Shown: positions 34,588 through 43,981, counted from the stretch's first letter. The stretch is DNA of 64,000 bases from an uncultured Clostridia bacterium (GCA_945946765.1 CAMEWS010000002.1:1-64000); one strand, 5' to 3'. Notes: generated by a model not told the origin, from the sequence alone. Made by a program: numbers and translations.

Positions 34588-35109
34588 ATGGCAACAAAAG
34601 CCTTTAAAGAACAAAAAATTGCACATATCAAAGATTATGCGCAAAAGGCTAAAGTAGCTGTTGTAACTAACTACAAAGGTCTTACCGTAGAAGAAATCAC
34701 AAACTTAAGACGTGAACTTCAAAAAGTAGGTGCAGATTATACGGTTACAAAAAATACATTAGCCAAAATAGCTATGAAAGGAACTGATTTTGAAGTTCTT
34801 GCTGATTCTATGAAAGAATCCACAGCTATTGCTTTCGGTTTTGATGACGAAGTTTCTGCAGCAAAAGTTGTTGCAAAATTCATCAAAGATAAGAAAAAAG
34901 CAGAAGTTATTTGCGGTGCTTTAGACGGTCAATTGCTTGATGCAAAACAAGTTGATGCATTGGCTAAAACACCTTCAAAAGAAGAACTTTACGCAAAAAT
35001 GCTTGGCTGCGTAAATTCACCTGCTACAGGTATTGTTGGCTCTGTAAATGCTGTAATGAGCAGCTTGGTAAGAGCTATCGACGCTGTGGCTAAGAAAAAA
35101 TCAGCGTAA
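34588..35109 (+). CDS. rplJ: 50S ribosomal protein L10 (uL10)
   Basis: L10 is the base of the ribosomal stalk and binds 23S rRNA through its N-terminal domain. The 173-aa product has the family pattern VAVVTNYKGLTVEEITNLRR, then GADYTVTKNTLAKIA. It ends with the long helix that carries L7/L12 dimers (SVNAVMSSLVRAIDAVAKKK). AAAGGAGC before the ATG fixes the start. It is separated from rplL by 155 nt with a hairpin repeat, which is more than usual. The rplKA and rpoBC neighbours common in bacteria are absent here. Confidence 0.96.
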   Translation: MATKAFKEQKIAHIKDYAQKAKVAVVTNYKGLTVEEITNLRRELQKVGADYTVTKNTLAKIAMKGTDFEVLADSMKESTAIAFGFDDEVSAAKVVAKFIKDKKKAEVICGALDGQLLDAKQVDALAKTPSKEELYAKMLGCVNSPATGIVGSVNAVMSSLVRAIDAVAKKKSA

Positions 35110-35197
35110 GTCGGTGTGAAGGTGTGACGGAGGTCACGTAGGTGATCGACACAACACCGTAACATTATATCAGCGACGTTGTGAATAAAACGAAGCT

Positions 35198-35223
35198 GTA
35201 GGTTGGGCTTTCAGCCCAACATC
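35198..35223. repeat. TAGGTTGGGCT hairpin repeat between rplJ and rplL
   Basis: GTAGGTTGGGCTTTCAGCCC forms a tight hairpin (GTTGGGCT with AGCCCAAC). The same kind of hairpin is at 32380, 50952 and 57349. Placed inside a stalk-protein operon, it could stabilise or partly end the message. Confidence 0.65.
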
Positions 35224-35264
35224 AATCTAAGTACAAAATACTCAACAATATAAAGGAGAAAATC

Positions 35265-35639
35265 ATGAGTGTAGAATCTATTTTAGAATCAATTGAAAAA
35301 TTAACTTTGTTAGAAGCAGCTGAATTAGTAAAAGCTATGGAAGAAAAATTCGGTGTATCTGCTGCTGCTCCTGTTGCAGTTGCTGCTGCTCCTGCTGCCG
35401 GTGCTGCTGAAGGCGGTGCTGAAGAAGCTTCTGAAGTAAGCGTTGTATTGGCATCTGCAGGTGCTAACAAAATCGCTGTATTGAAAGAAGTAAGAGCTAT
35501 CACAGGTCTTGGCTTGAAAGAAGCTAAAGATTTAGTTGATGCTGCTCCTAAAGCTATCAAAGAAGGCGTTAAAAAAGAAGACGCTGAAGCTATTAAAAAA
35601 CAATTAGAAGCTGCAGGCGCTACAGTTGAATTGAAATAG
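35265..35639 (+). CDS. rplL: 50S ribosomal protein L7/L12 (bL12)
   Basis: L7/L12 forms the flexible stalk that recruits GTPase factors. The 124-aa product has the N-terminal dimerisation domain ([20 protein letters not shown]), a long Ala/Pro hinge and the conserved C-terminal domain with [20 protein letters not shown] and [33 protein letters not shown] precedes the ATG. An intrinsic terminator follows. Its length is standard. Confidence 0.97.
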   Translation: MSVESILESIEKLTLLEAAELVKAMEEKFGVSAAAPVAVAAAPAAGAAEGGAEEASEVSVVLASAGANKIAVLKEVRAITGLGLKEAKDLVDAAPKAIKEGVKKEDAEAIKKQLEAAGATVELK

Positions 35640-35659
35640 TTTTTTTAAACTAAAATTTA

Positions 35660-35692
35660 AAATCCTGTCCTTATGCAAGGACGGGATTTTTT
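35660..35692 (+). terminator. Terminator after rplL
   Basis: AATCCTGTCCTT and AAGGACGGGATT pair (one G-T pair) around an ATGC loop, followed by a T run, 21 nt after the stop. Confidence 0.88.
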
Positions 35693-35700
35693 ATATATTG

Positions 35701-36062
35701 ATAATATGTGTTATGTAAAAACCTATATCCTTATATTTAAATATGAAATAGGGAAGGTGTGATGGTAACTCACAGCAAGGTTCCCTTGCACGCCGTAGGC
35801 GTAGTACGGCTTTGCCGTTGTAGTTATGATTAGAGCTTTTTAAGGATTTGAAGAAAATTTACTCGGTCTTGTGCCGAGAAATTTTCGAACAAAGACTTTA
35901 AAAGCTCTTTTGATAATGCCGAGTTTCTTTCTTTTGGTTCGTTTTCTTTCTTTGCCTGCAAAACAAAGAAAGAAAATGAACGTAAGAAAAAAAACTATGC
36001 AAGTTGATAAAATTTATAAAAAAATCACCCTCTGAACAATAATTTTACATAACACATATTAT
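35701..36062. mobile_element. MITE-like element with perfect 20-bp terminal inverted repeats
   Basis: ATAATATGTGTTATGTAAAA at 35701-35720 has its exact reverse complement at 36043-36062. The pairing extends one more base outward (G35700, C36063). The 362-bp interior has no gene. It contains the 58-nt repeat copy (35775-35832), an ACTCGG...CCGAG hairpin, an AGAGCTTTT...AAAAGCTCT pair, and a long 18-bp hairpin (35937-35954 with 35964-35981, GTTCGTTTTCTTTCTTTG and its complement). A non-autonomous mobile element is the best reading. I see no convincing target duplication. Confidence 0.55.
35775..35832 (+). repeat. 58-nt repeat, GCAAGG...CGCCGTAGG family, copy 2
   Basis: This aligns base for base, with scattered transitions, to 14411-14468 after ffh. 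It lies within the element bounded by the 20-bp inverted repeats. Confidence 0.65.
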
Positions 36063-36089
36063 CGTTACATAGAAATCAAAATTAACTAT

Positions 36090-36118
36090 TTGAATAAATC
36101 ATCAAAATGCTGTAAAAT
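36090..36118 (+). promoter_or_regulatory. Promoter of recA
   Basis: TTGAAT (36090-36095) and TAAAAT (36113-36118) lie 17 nt apart, 40 nt upstream of the recA ATG. No LexA-type operator (GAAC-N4-GTTC or CTG-N10-CAG) is evident between the promoter and the gene. Confidence 0.6.
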
Positions 36119-36157
36119 AGTGCTATTATCACTATCGAATTGGGGAGAAATACACTA

Positions 36158-37186
36158 ATGGCAGTAAAAGAAAAAGATACAGAAACAGTTGCCGTTTCTG
36201 AAGAAAAAAATAAAGCGTTAAAACTTGCGATTGAAAAAATTGAAAAAGATTTTGGTAAAGGCTCAATCATGAAGCTTGGCGACAAAACTACGGTCGCTTG
36301 TGATGCTATTCCTACGGGCGCATTGGCACTAGACCTTGCATTGGGCATAGGCGGTGTACCCAGAGGACGTGTAATTGAGGTTTATGGTCCTGAAGCATCA
36401 GGTAAAACAACATTGGCACAGCATATTGTTGCTGAATGTCAAAAAAAAGGCGGTATCGCTGCATTTGTGGACGCAGAACATGCGCTTGATCCTGAGTATG
36501 CTCGTGCATTGGGCGTAAATGTTGATGAACTTTTAATTTCACAACCCGATACAGGTGAACAGGCACTCGAAATTGCAGAAGAACTTGTTCGTTCGTCGGC
36601 TGTTGATGTTGTTGTAATTGACTCTGTTGCGGCACTTGTTCCAAAAGCGGAAATCGAAGGAGCTATGGAAGATCAACAAATGGGCTTGCAGGCACGTTTG
36701 ATGAGTAAGGCTTTGAGAAAATTGACGGGTATTGTCGGCAAAACCAACACTACTGTTATTTTTATCAACCAGTTACGTCAAAAAATCGGTGTTATGTATG
36801 GCAACCCCGAAACAACAACAGGCGGTAACGCATTGAAATACTATTCTTCCGTACGTTTGGATATCAGAAGATGTGATTCAATCAAAAAAGATGACAAGGA
36901 TATCGGAAACAGAGTAAGAGTAAAAGTTGTAAAAAACAAAGTTGCGCCTCCATTCAAAACTTGCGAATTTGATATTATTTTCGGCAAAGGCATATGCAAA
37001 CTCGGCTGTATTCTTGATGTTGCCGTTAGCATGGAAATTGTAAAAAAAGCAGGTGCTTGGTTTAGTTACAATGAAGAAAAACTTGGACAGGGACGTGAAA
37101 AAGCAAAAGAATATTTTGAAGCACATCCCGAAGTTCTGGCGGAAGTGGAAGCAAAAGTTAGAGAAAAACTTTCTGCGGAAAGATAG
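36158..37186 (+). CDS. recA: Recombinase RecA
   Basis: RecA forms filaments on single-stranded DNA, drives strand exchange and promotes LexA cleavage. The 342-aa product has Walker [10 protein letters not shown] (77-85), the central signature [20 protein letters not shown] with NQLRQKIG, and a typical C-terminal domain. The ATG at 36158 is chosen because GGGGAG lies 10 nt upstream; an in-frame TTG at 36140 would put that site inside the gene. It is transcribed from its own promoter just beyond the MITE-like element. Its length matches other bacterial RecA proteins. Confidence 0.96.
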   Translation: MAVKEKDTETVAVSEEKNKALKLAIEKIEKDFGKGSIMKLGDKTTVACDAIPTGALALDLALGIGGVPRGRVIEVYGPEASGKTTLAQHIVAECQKKGGIAAFVDAEHALDPEYARALGVNVDELLISQPDTGEQALEIAEELVRSSAVDVVVIDSVAALVPKAEIEGAMEDQQMGLQARLMSKALRKLTGIVGKTNTTVIFINQLRQKIGVMYGNPETTTGGNALKYYSSVRLDIRRCDSIKKDDKDIGNRVRVKVVKNKVAPPFKTCEFDIIFGKGICKLGCILDVAVSMEIVKKAGAWFSYNEEKLGQGREKAKEYFEAHPEVLAEVEAKVREKLSAER

Positions 37187-37240
37187 AGCGAAATTTTATA
37201 TGAAAAGTTATAACAAGTTCAGCCTGACGAATGTATTTGT

Positions 37241-37312
37241 TATAATTAAATAGCCCTCAGACAAATCTTGCTCATTGTTGTTCGAATACATTCTCTAATT
37301 TTACATATAAGG
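37241..37312 (+). repeat. About 70-nt repeat shared with 55724-55798
   Basis: TATAATTAAATAGCCCTCAG, then CAAATCTTGCTCATTGTTGTTCG and ACATTCTCTAATTTTAC align with the corresponding blocks at 55724-55798 (ATAATTACATAGACCTCATG and so on). The stretch lies between recA and the GNAT gene. Confidence 0.5.
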
Positions 37313-37368
37313 TAAATTTAAAACTTTGTATTCAACATATTCAGCAGGTTTTGATAAAAGGAATAATC

Positions 37369-37866
37369 ATGTTTGATTGGGTTAAAGTAGAAACAGACGA
37401 ACAAATAAAAGAGCTTTGCGTACTGGCAAGGGATATTTGGAATGAATATTCCGTCTGTTTTATTACGCAAAATCAAATTGATTACATGCTGGAAAAATTC
37501 CAATCGGAAGAAGTAGTTAAATCTCAAATTGCTTTTCAAAAATACCAATATTATTTTTTGGAAGAGGACGGAGAAAATTTTGGTTATTTTGCCGTTCAAA
37601 AACAAAAAGATAACTTGTTTTTGTCAAAATTTTATATAGACAAAGACCATAGAGGCAAAGGCTATGCTCGTAAAGCTTTTAATAACGCAATCACCAAGAT
37701 AGCTGCAGAACTGGAATTGCCTAAAATCACATTGACGGTAAACAAATACAATATTCCTTCTGTTTGTATTTATGAAAAACTTGGCTTTGTAAGAACGGGT
37801 TCGGTTGAAACAGATATTGGTGGCGGTTATATTATGGATGACTATATATACGAATTTATCTTATAA
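37369..37866 (+). CDS. GNAT family N-acetyltransferase
   Basis: The 165-aa protein has the acetyl-CoA binding motif of the GNAT fold, FYIDKDHRGKGYARKAFNNA (V/I-x-x-x-x-RGKGYA). It also has the late NIPSVCIYEKLGFVRTGSVE, where Asn and Tyr sit in the usual places. The substrate is unknown. The start at 37369 is set by AAAAGGAAT upstream; a longer in-frame TTG start at 37351 lacks a site. It is followed 23 nt later by the glycosyltransferase gene in the same direction. Confidence 0.85.
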   Translation: MFDWVKVETDEQIKELCVLARDIWNEYSVCFITQNQIDYMLEKFQSEEVVKSQIAFQKYQYYFLEEDGENFGYFAVQKQKDNLFLSKFYIDKDHRGKGYARKAFNNAITKIAAELELPKITLTVNKYNIPSVCIYEKLGFVRTGSVETDIGGGYIMDDYIYEFIL

Positions 37867-37889
37867 AACAATCGGAGATTAGCAGTTAT

Positions 37890-38876
37890 ATGAATCATAA
37901 ATATCAAAAAATACTTATAATAAGACATGGTGCAATCGGTGATGTTGTCCACACTTCAAATATTTTCAGAAGTATAAAAAATTACAACCCTAATGCTCAA
38001 ATTGATTATGTTACGGGTAAAGTGCCGGCTCAACTTATTGAACATGATTCTCGTTTGAACCATGTCTATGTACTTAAAGGTAAAGATTATAAATACCTTA
38101 CAAAATTGGGATTGGAACTTCGAAAACAAAAATACGACCTGATTGTTAATTTACAGCCGTCAATCAGGTTCAGGTATTTGGCATTTTTGGCAGGTGCAAA
38201 ATCTCAGGTTGTTTACAAAAAAACCTTTAAGCTCCACGCAGTAGAAAACTTTTTTGAAACGGCAAGAAAGAAAATCAAAGAGCTTGAAAACCCTCAAAAC
38301 CTTGAACTGGAGCTTCCTCAAGAGGTTGTAGACAAAGTTAGGGCAGATTTTCCGACAGATAAAAAAATTGTTATCTTAAACACCCAAACAAGTGCAGCAC
38401 GCCACGGCAGAAAATGGCCAATGGAGTATTTTAAAGAACTTGCGCTTGATTTAATAGAACAATACAATTGTTTAATTGTTGTTTCGGGTTCAAAAGAAGA
38501 TATTAAAGCTGTTAAGGTGTTTGAGAATCTTCATCCCGATATTGTTGTTACGGCAGGAAAGTATAGTATTTTAGAGTCTGCTGCGCTGTTTTCTTTGGCT
38601 GATGTAGTTGTTTCCGGTGATACAGGTCCATTGCATATTGCAACAGCCGTTAAAAAACCTTTCTGTATCGGGCTTTATGGTGCTTCAAGTGTTGGAAGAA
38701 CAGGCCCATGGGGTATAAATCATTTTGCAGTCAGTGCCGATTTAGACTGTATTCCTTGTGACAGAAGAAAATGTAAGATAAAAGAATACAACGGCAAAGA
38801 AATTAATCCTTGTCTTATGGCAATAAAACCGGAACATATTTTGCGTGTTATCAAAGATAACGATTTGCTTGTGTAA
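37890..38876 (+). CDS. Glycosyltransferase family 9 (heptosyltransferase-like)
   Basis: The 328-aa protein has the GT9 N-terminus ILIIRHGAIGDVVHTSNIFR. Its C-terminal donor-binding region includes VVSGDTGPLHIATAVKKPFC and LYGASSVGRTGPWG. GT9 enzymes such as WaaC/WaaF add heptose to lipopolysaccharide inner core, which implies a Gram-negative envelope. The late CIPCDRRKCKIKEYNG cysteine motif is also common in this family. Its sugar donor cannot be decided here. It runs directly into the nuclease/helicase pair, probably on the same message. Confidence 0.87.
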   Translation: MNHKYQKILIIRHGAIGDVVHTSNIFRSIKNYNPNAQIDYVTGKVPAQLIEHDSRLNHVYVLKGKDYKYLTKLGLELRKQKYDLIVNLQPSIRFRYLAFLAGAKSQVVYKKTFKLHAVENFFETARKKIKELENPQNLELELPQEVVDKVRADFPTDKKIVILNTQTSAARHGRKWPMEYFKELALDLIEQYNCLIVVSGSKEDIKAVKVFENLHPDIVVTAGKYSILESAALFSLADVVVSGDTGPLHIATAVKKPFCIGLYGASSVGRTGPWGINHFAVSADLDCIPCDRRKCKIKEYNGKEINPCLMAIKPEHILRVIKDNDLLV

Positions 38877-38889
38877 AGGCGGCAAAAAC

Positions 38890-41436
38890 ATGATTGAACA
38901 TGTCCAGAAAAATAAAACAGACAATAAAAACCATTCGTTTTTTGCTTTAAATATTTTAAAAACAAAAGCCAAAGAGTTTTTTGCAGAGGACAAAACTCTC
39001 TTTTGTCTTACAAAATCCGATATATTTTTCCATGATTTATTGAATACTTTTAACGGATTGTATGTTTTAAAAATTTCTCCAAAAATATTTGAACAAACTG
39101 TACAAACAGTTGATATTTCAACTATCGATAAAGCCCGTTTGCAAATTTGTTCAAAGCTTTATGAAGCTTACATTGAAACAATGGAGCAAAACGGATTTAA
39201 ACTTCCTTTTTATAAAAATAATAGCAGTCAAACCGTGTCTTTAGCGGATATCAGCGCCAAAATAAAACAACACAAGAATTGTGAATGTATAGAATTTCCC
39301 GATGTTCAAAGCGAATGTGCTTATATTATTGAAGAAATAAAAGATAAAATTGAATCAGGACAAGCCGATTACAAAGATATTGCAATTTTTGCCGACAAAA
39401 CTCAAATGAGAGAAAAAATCCAAGATATGCTAAAAGCCGCAAAAATCCCCGTAATCAGCGCTGTTTATCATGAAGAATATGAAAACATTAAATATAAAAT
39501 TTCCGTATATCACAAAATGGCAGAAATTCTTAAATTACTAAATATAAAAGAGTTTTCCTCTGCCGAGTTTAAAAATATCACTTGTTTAAAAGCTTTAAAA
39601 GAAATTAAACTTGCGGAATTTGACGAAGAAGTAAAAAACGTTGCAACCGAAGTTGTCAGCAATGTTTATGTGTTGGACAAACTTGTTGCGACAAAAGAAA
39701 ATTCCTCAAAATCTTTGGTAGAATTGATTTTTGCAAACATACAAAAATTTGACGAGAAAGACAGAGAAAGTTTGAACAAAGAGTTCGGATTGTTTAAGCA
39801 TTTTTACGAATTGTACTTAAATAACAACTATGCCGAAGCGGTAAAACTTGTTATTAACAGCAAAATTGCAAAAATTGATGATAGTGAAGTCCAAAAAATG
39901 ATTTTTCAAAAAATCAAAAGTTTGGAAGAAATTCAAAATCTTTATGATGTTATATTACAAGCACAGCCTGATTTTGAGGCTTTTAAAGAGTTTTTAAAAC
40001 AGGTCGGGAAGCTGCAAAAAGACAATGCCGTTTCGCTTCAATCAATTACTTCGGATTTTACAGAAGAAAAAAATTATAAATACGTTTATGTTGCAGGTTT
40101 GACCGAGAACAATTTCCCTGCACAAAACCCTTCTTACCCTTTTATTTCCGAACAGGCGAACAATATTTTCTCCAATGCTTTAAAAGCACTAAACCCTGAG
40201 TTTGACAGCTTTATAAAGGTTGATGAAATATTTTTTGCAAACAAGTACGAAGCTTTTTTGCGTGTAATTAATTTGGAAAACAAAAAATTGACCCTTAGTA
40301 CACACGCTTATGAATCTCAAAAACAGGTACAGCCTTCCGTTGTGTTTAAAACCGCTGTTCAGGCTCAGGACAAAACAGTAGCGGAGCAAAACAAAGAATT
40401 TTCGAAAAACGATTCTTTAAAATTGCAAAACAATGTGGAAAATCCAAAATCGCTTGTTCACAATGATGAATCTAAAACTGAAATATGTGTGCAAGACTGT
40501 CAAAAAGTTGTTAATGATAAGGATATTTTAAAGCTCAACCCTTCCGCAATTAATACATTTTTGAATTGTCCTCGCAAGTATTATTACAAAAATCTTTTGA
40601 ATCTTAAAGAGCCGTCTGCGTTTGCGGCAAGTTACGGAAGTGTTGTTCACGCTGTGTTTGAGGTAATGAACAAAAGATTTTTAAACAAGTATACAAAGGA
40701 TACGGCGCTTTCTTTGTGCGAGGTGCTTTTAAATGCTCAGGAAAATCCGCAAGCGGCATTTGATATAGGTTTTAGTCAAATTGATGTTGATTTGGTTGAG
40801 GCATCTTCAAAACTTGCCTTAGAGGAAATGAAAAACAATTTTAAAGATGCAATCGAGGATTATGACATGTCGGGCGGATTTGACAAACCGCCTGTTGAGG
40901 CTGTATGCGAAAAATCTTTTGCTTTTCAACTCGAAGAAATTCCGAACATTGTTTTTAACGGTAGAATAGACGCTGTTTTGCGTGACAGTGAAGGAAATTA
41001 CAAAATTGTAGACTACAAAACGGGCTTAAACAAAACCAATACGCTAAGCTATGCAATCAGCGAAAACGGTGTAAATTTTCTTACCAAAACAGGTAAAGAG
41101 CCAACAAACAAGGAGTCTTTATACAAAGCCTACGATTATCAGATACCTTTGTATTATTTGGCATGTCAAAACAGCAAGGATTTAGAAGAATTTAAAGGTA
41201 AAATTTCTAAACTCGGGCTTGTGTACATAAGACCAAAATCAAAAGATAACGGCTGTGATGAAGATTTTATCAATGCCGAAGAAATTGAGTTTTACAAAGA
41301 TAAAATTCTTCAAAATTTAAAAGAAACGGTTATTGATAAAATCGTGAACGAAACAGAGTTTAAACCCGCAAAAAGCTTTTCTTGTGAACTTTGCGGCTAC
41401 AAATTCCTTTGTGACGGGGAGGATACCAATGAATAA
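38890..41436 (+). CDS. AddB-like PD-(D/E)XK nuclease with Fe-S cluster
   Basis: The 848-aa protein ends in a RecB-type nuclease domain, NGRIDAVLRDSEGNYKIVDYK, with the catalytic Asp near 692 and Asp-x-Lys near 707. The four cysteines of an AddB-type 4Fe-4S cluster are seen: one in LNCPRKYYYKN (near 559) and three in CELCGYKFLC at the end. The N-terminal half resembles the non-catalytic helicase-like part of AddB, but no Walker A is evident. It overlaps the helicase gene by 8 nt, so the two are a coupled pair for double-strand break processing. The start at 38890 is chosen for AAAGGCGG upstream. Confidence 0.8.
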   Translation: MIEHVQKNKTDNKNHSFFALNILKTKAKEFFAEDKTLFCLTKSDIFFHDLLNTFNGLYVLKISPKIFEQTVQTVDISTIDKARLQICSKLYEAYIETMEQNGFKLPFYKNNSSQTVSLADISAKIKQHKNCECIEFPDVQSECAYIIEEIKDKIESGQADYKDIAIFADKTQMREKIQDMLKAAKIPVISAVYHEEYENIKYKISVYHKMAEILKLLNIKEFSSAEFKNITCLKALKEIKLAEFDEEVKNVATEVVSNVYVLDKLVATKENSSKSLVELIFANIQKFDEKDRESLNKEFGLFKHFYELYLNNNYAEAVKLVINSKIAKIDDSEVQKMIFQKIKSLEEIQNLYDVILQAQPDFEAFKEFLKQVGKLQKDNAVSLQSITSDFTEEKNYKYVYVAGLTENNFPAQNPSYPFISEQANNIFSNALKALNPEFDSFIKVDEIFFANKYEAFLRVINLENKKLTLSTHAYESQKQVQPSVVFKTAVQAQDKTVAEQNKEFSKNDSLKLQNNVENPKSLVHNDESKTEICVQDCQKVVNDKDILKLNPSAINTFLNCPRKYYYKNLLNLKEPSAFAASYGSVVHAVFEVMNKRFLNKYTKDTALSLCEVLLNAQENPQAAFDIGFSQIDVDLVEASSKLALEEMKNNFKDAIEDYDMSGGFDKPPVEAVCEKSFAFQLEEIPNIVFNGRIDAVLRDSEGNYKIVDYKTGLNKTNTLSYAISENGVNFLTKTGKEPTNKESLYKAYDYQIPLYYLACQNSKDLEEFKGKISKLGLVYIRPKSKDNGCDEDFINAEEIEFYKDKILQNLKETVIDKIVNETEFKPAKSFSCELCGYKFLCDGEDTNE

Positions 41437-43981
41437 AACGGTTTCAATTGTTCAAGGCTTGAATGAAGCACAAACAACGGCGGTTTTGAATCCTTTGGCT
41501 TCCTGTACAAAAATTGTTGCCGGTGCGGGCACGGGCAAAACAAAAATTATTTCAAAACGCTTTACCAAGCTGGTTTTTGACCTTATTGAACAAGGTGAAA
41601 CCTTACCGTATTCAAAGATTCTTGTTATTACTTTTACGGACAAAGCCGCTAATGAAATGCGGGAAAGAATTGTAAAAGAGCTGGAGGAAAACAGTATTAA
41701 TGTTCTTAATGCGCAAGATTTGTGGGTGTCAACGTTTCACAGCTTTTGTATCAGAATTTTGCGTAAATATTCTATCGAGGCGGGGCTTTCGCCTTCTTTT
41801 AAAATAGGTGATGAACAACATCTTGAAGAAATTTATAACAATCTTGTGAAATACATAAAATACGGAGAGGCGCAAACTATTGACAACATTGATGATGTTC
41901 TTTTAAAAACGGGTTTGGATAAAAATATTCTCTCTGTTGAAAGTCTTGGTAAACTTACTGTTTTAACAGACATTGATGTATTGTTTGACGACATTTTTGG
42001 GGTTATTAAAAAAATTAAAGCTTTGGGGTTATCGCCCAAAGAGTTTTTGTCCGTATCTTTGGGGGCAATTGATGGGTATTCAGAGTGTGTTCAAAGCGTT
42101 CCGTTTAAATTTGAAACCAAAGAAGATTATGCAAGTGCGTGGGCAGAGCATTTTAGAAAGTATACGGATGATAGCTGTACTTTTGATGAAAATGTGTTTG
42201 ATTCGATTGCAAAAACAAAATTGATTTTGGACAAATTCGGAAAACGTAAAGCTATTGAATACGGAATGGCACAAGGATTTCTGGAAAACATTGCACCTGT
42301 TTCGCAGGTGGAAAAGCTTGCGACAAAAGTAATTGCGGCAATTTATGCGCTTTATCAAGCAGAGCTTGAAAAGTACGATATGGTTGATTTTGATGACCTT
42401 ATCAACAAAACTATAGGCATTTTTAAAAAGAATGAACTTATCAAAAAATATTATCAAAATTATTTTAAACAAATTATTGTAGATGAATTTCAAGATACAA
42501 ACGGAGCGCAACTGGAGCTTATTGAACTTTTGTTAAATCCCGATTATCCTGATTTGACGTACGTTGGTGACAGAAAACAGTCAATTTATGCGTTTAGGTA
42601 TGCGCAAACGGAAAACCTTGAGGTTTTACACCAAAATGTGGAAAGACGTTATTCTCAAAAATTTGAACCGATAAACCTTTCCATAAATTATCGTTCAACA
42701 CCCGAAGTGCTGCATGCGGTAAATTACGTGACAACAAACGAACTCAATTTGAAAAACGAAAATTTGTCCGCAAACCCGAATTTGACTTATCCCGACACTT
42801 CAAAAGATGTCAAAGTTACGACAATAAAAGATTTTGACGGGGCTTATGATTTGCGAGTGAAGGAAGCGGAATATATTGCAAATGAAATTCAAGAGTTAAT
42901 TGAGCGTGACGGTGCACAGTACAAGGATTTTGCAGTTCTTGTCAAATCTCACTCCCAAGCTGATATGATAGAAAAAGAACTTTTGAAAAAAGACATTCCC
43001 GCAGTGAAAAAGGTTAATACGGGCTATTTTGAGCACCCCGTTGTAAAAAATCTCATTGCCGCATTTTCTCTTGTCAAAAATTCTCAGGATGAGCAGGCAC
43101 TTTTTAGGCTGTTAAAGGTAAAATTGAATGATTCGCAAATTTATTATCTTAAAAAACAACTGGATGAAGAACTTTTAAAAACTATGGAGTTTGATGAAGT
43201 TAAGCGTCTGAACTTTGCGCAAAAATACAATGCCGTTGCCGCTAACAAGTCGGATTTGTCAGACAATGGATCGGCGCTACCAAGCCGTCAGCAAGATGAA
43301 ATTACGGCGGATGACTTGTTTACGCATATTGATTCCGTGTACAAAACCGTAAATTACATCAAAAAAAATCAAAGTACACTTAAATTAATGCAGATTTTAG
43401 AAATTTTAAAAACAGAAATCCCGCTTTTTAAAACAACTCCAAATACAAAAGAATACGAATTTGCACAAGCGCAAAACAATATTAAAACTTTTGAAAAAAT
43501 AACGGACGATTATGCCCAAAATGAGGCAAATATCAGCGTTTCGGCTTTTGTTAATTACCTTTTAAAAATCAAAGATGACAAAAATTTTGAACTCCCTTCA
43601 GCGGATGTTTTAGAGGTGAACGCCGTTCAATTGTTGACAATTCACGCTTCTAAAGGGTTGGAATTCCCGTATGTGTTTGTGTTAAGTATTACAGCCGCTT
43701 CTAAAAACACTGACAAATCAAGCATAATTTTTGATATGCAATACGGCGATAAGTCGGGTTTTGGGATAATTGCAAACAAATATAAGGGTAAACCGACTCC
43801 AAAAGCCTTAGTTTATAAACAGGTATGGCAAAAACCCCGTGAAGAAAGCGAAACCCTTAGACTGTTCTATGTTGCTGTAAGCCGTGCCAAAAAGTATCTT
43901 AATGTGTTGAATTTTGAATCGTATTCTTCCGTCAAGCCTGCTGAATATGTTGAAAATTTGAACGTGTATTTAAATTTATGA
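41429..43981 (+). CDS. UvrD/AddA-type superfamily 1 helicase
   Basis: The 850-aa protein has the full helicase motif set. This comprises Walker A AGAGTGKTK (31-39), LVITFTDKAANEMRER, VDEFQDTN, YVGDRKQSIYAFRYA, LSINYRSTPEVL, LLTIHASKGLEFPYVFVL and LRLFYVAVSRAKKYL. It ends just after motif VI, so the C-terminal nuclease domain of AddA (usual length about 1200 aa) is absent. Coupling with the AddB-like gene by an 8-nt overlap suggests a reduced AddAB complex with a single nuclease. The ATG has a GGGGAGG site. UvrD or PcrA alone is a less likely reading because of the gene pair. Confidence 0.85.
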   Translation: MNKTVSIVQGLNEAQTTAVLNPLASCTKIVAGAGTGKTKIISKRFTKLVFDLIEQGETLPYSKILVITFTDKAANEMRERIVKELEENSINVLNAQDLWVSTFHSFCIRILRKYSIEAGLSPSFKIGDEQHLEEIYNNLVKYIKYGEAQTIDNIDDVLLKTGLDKNILSVESLGKLTVLTDIDVLFDDIFGVIKKIKALGLSPKEFLSVSLGAIDGYSECVQSVPFKFETKEDYASAWAEHFRKYTDDSCTFDENVFDSIAKTKLILDKFGKRKAIEYGMAQGFLENIAPVSQVEKLATKVIAAIYALYQAELEKYDMVDFDDLINKTIGIFKKNELIKKYYQNYFKQIIVDEFQDTNGAQLELIELLLNPDYPDLTYVGDRKQSIYAFRYAQTENLEVLHQNVERRYSQKFEPINLSINYRSTPEVLHAVNYVTTNELNLKNENLSANPNLTYPDTSKDVKVTTIKDFDGAYDLRVKEAEYIANEIQELIERDGAQYKDFAVLVKSHSQADMIEKELLKKDIPAVKKVNTGYFEHPVVKNLIAAFSLVKNSQDEQALFRLLKVKLNDSQIYYLKKQLDEELLKTMEFDEVKRLNFAQKYNAVAANKSDLSDNGSALPSRQQDEITADDLFTHIDSVYKTVNYIKKNQSTLKLMQILEILKTEIPLFKTTPNTKEYEFAQAQNNIKTFEKITDDYAQNEANISVSAFVNYLLKIKDDKNFELPSADVLEVNAVQLLTIHASKGLEFPYVFVLSITAASKNTDKSSIIFDMQYGDKSGFGIIANKYKGKPTPKALVYKQVWQKPREESETLRLFYVAVSRAKKYLNVLNFESYSSVKPAEYVENLNVYLNL

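Larger units (their letters stand above)
35640..36157. other. Gene-free stretch: terminator, MITE-like element, recA promoter
   Basis: There are 518 nt without a protein gene. They hold the rplL terminator, a 362-bp element with terminal inverted repeats (35701-36062) and the recA promoter. Confidence 0.7.

Noticed and set aside
36140-36157. Longer recA start at a TTG
   Set aside because: The ribosome-binding site GGGGAG would lie inside the gene. The ATG at 36158 fits spacing and family length.
36062-36157. LexA operator before recA
   Set aside because: No GAAC-N4-GTTC or CTG-N10-CAG pattern was found between the promoter and the ATG.
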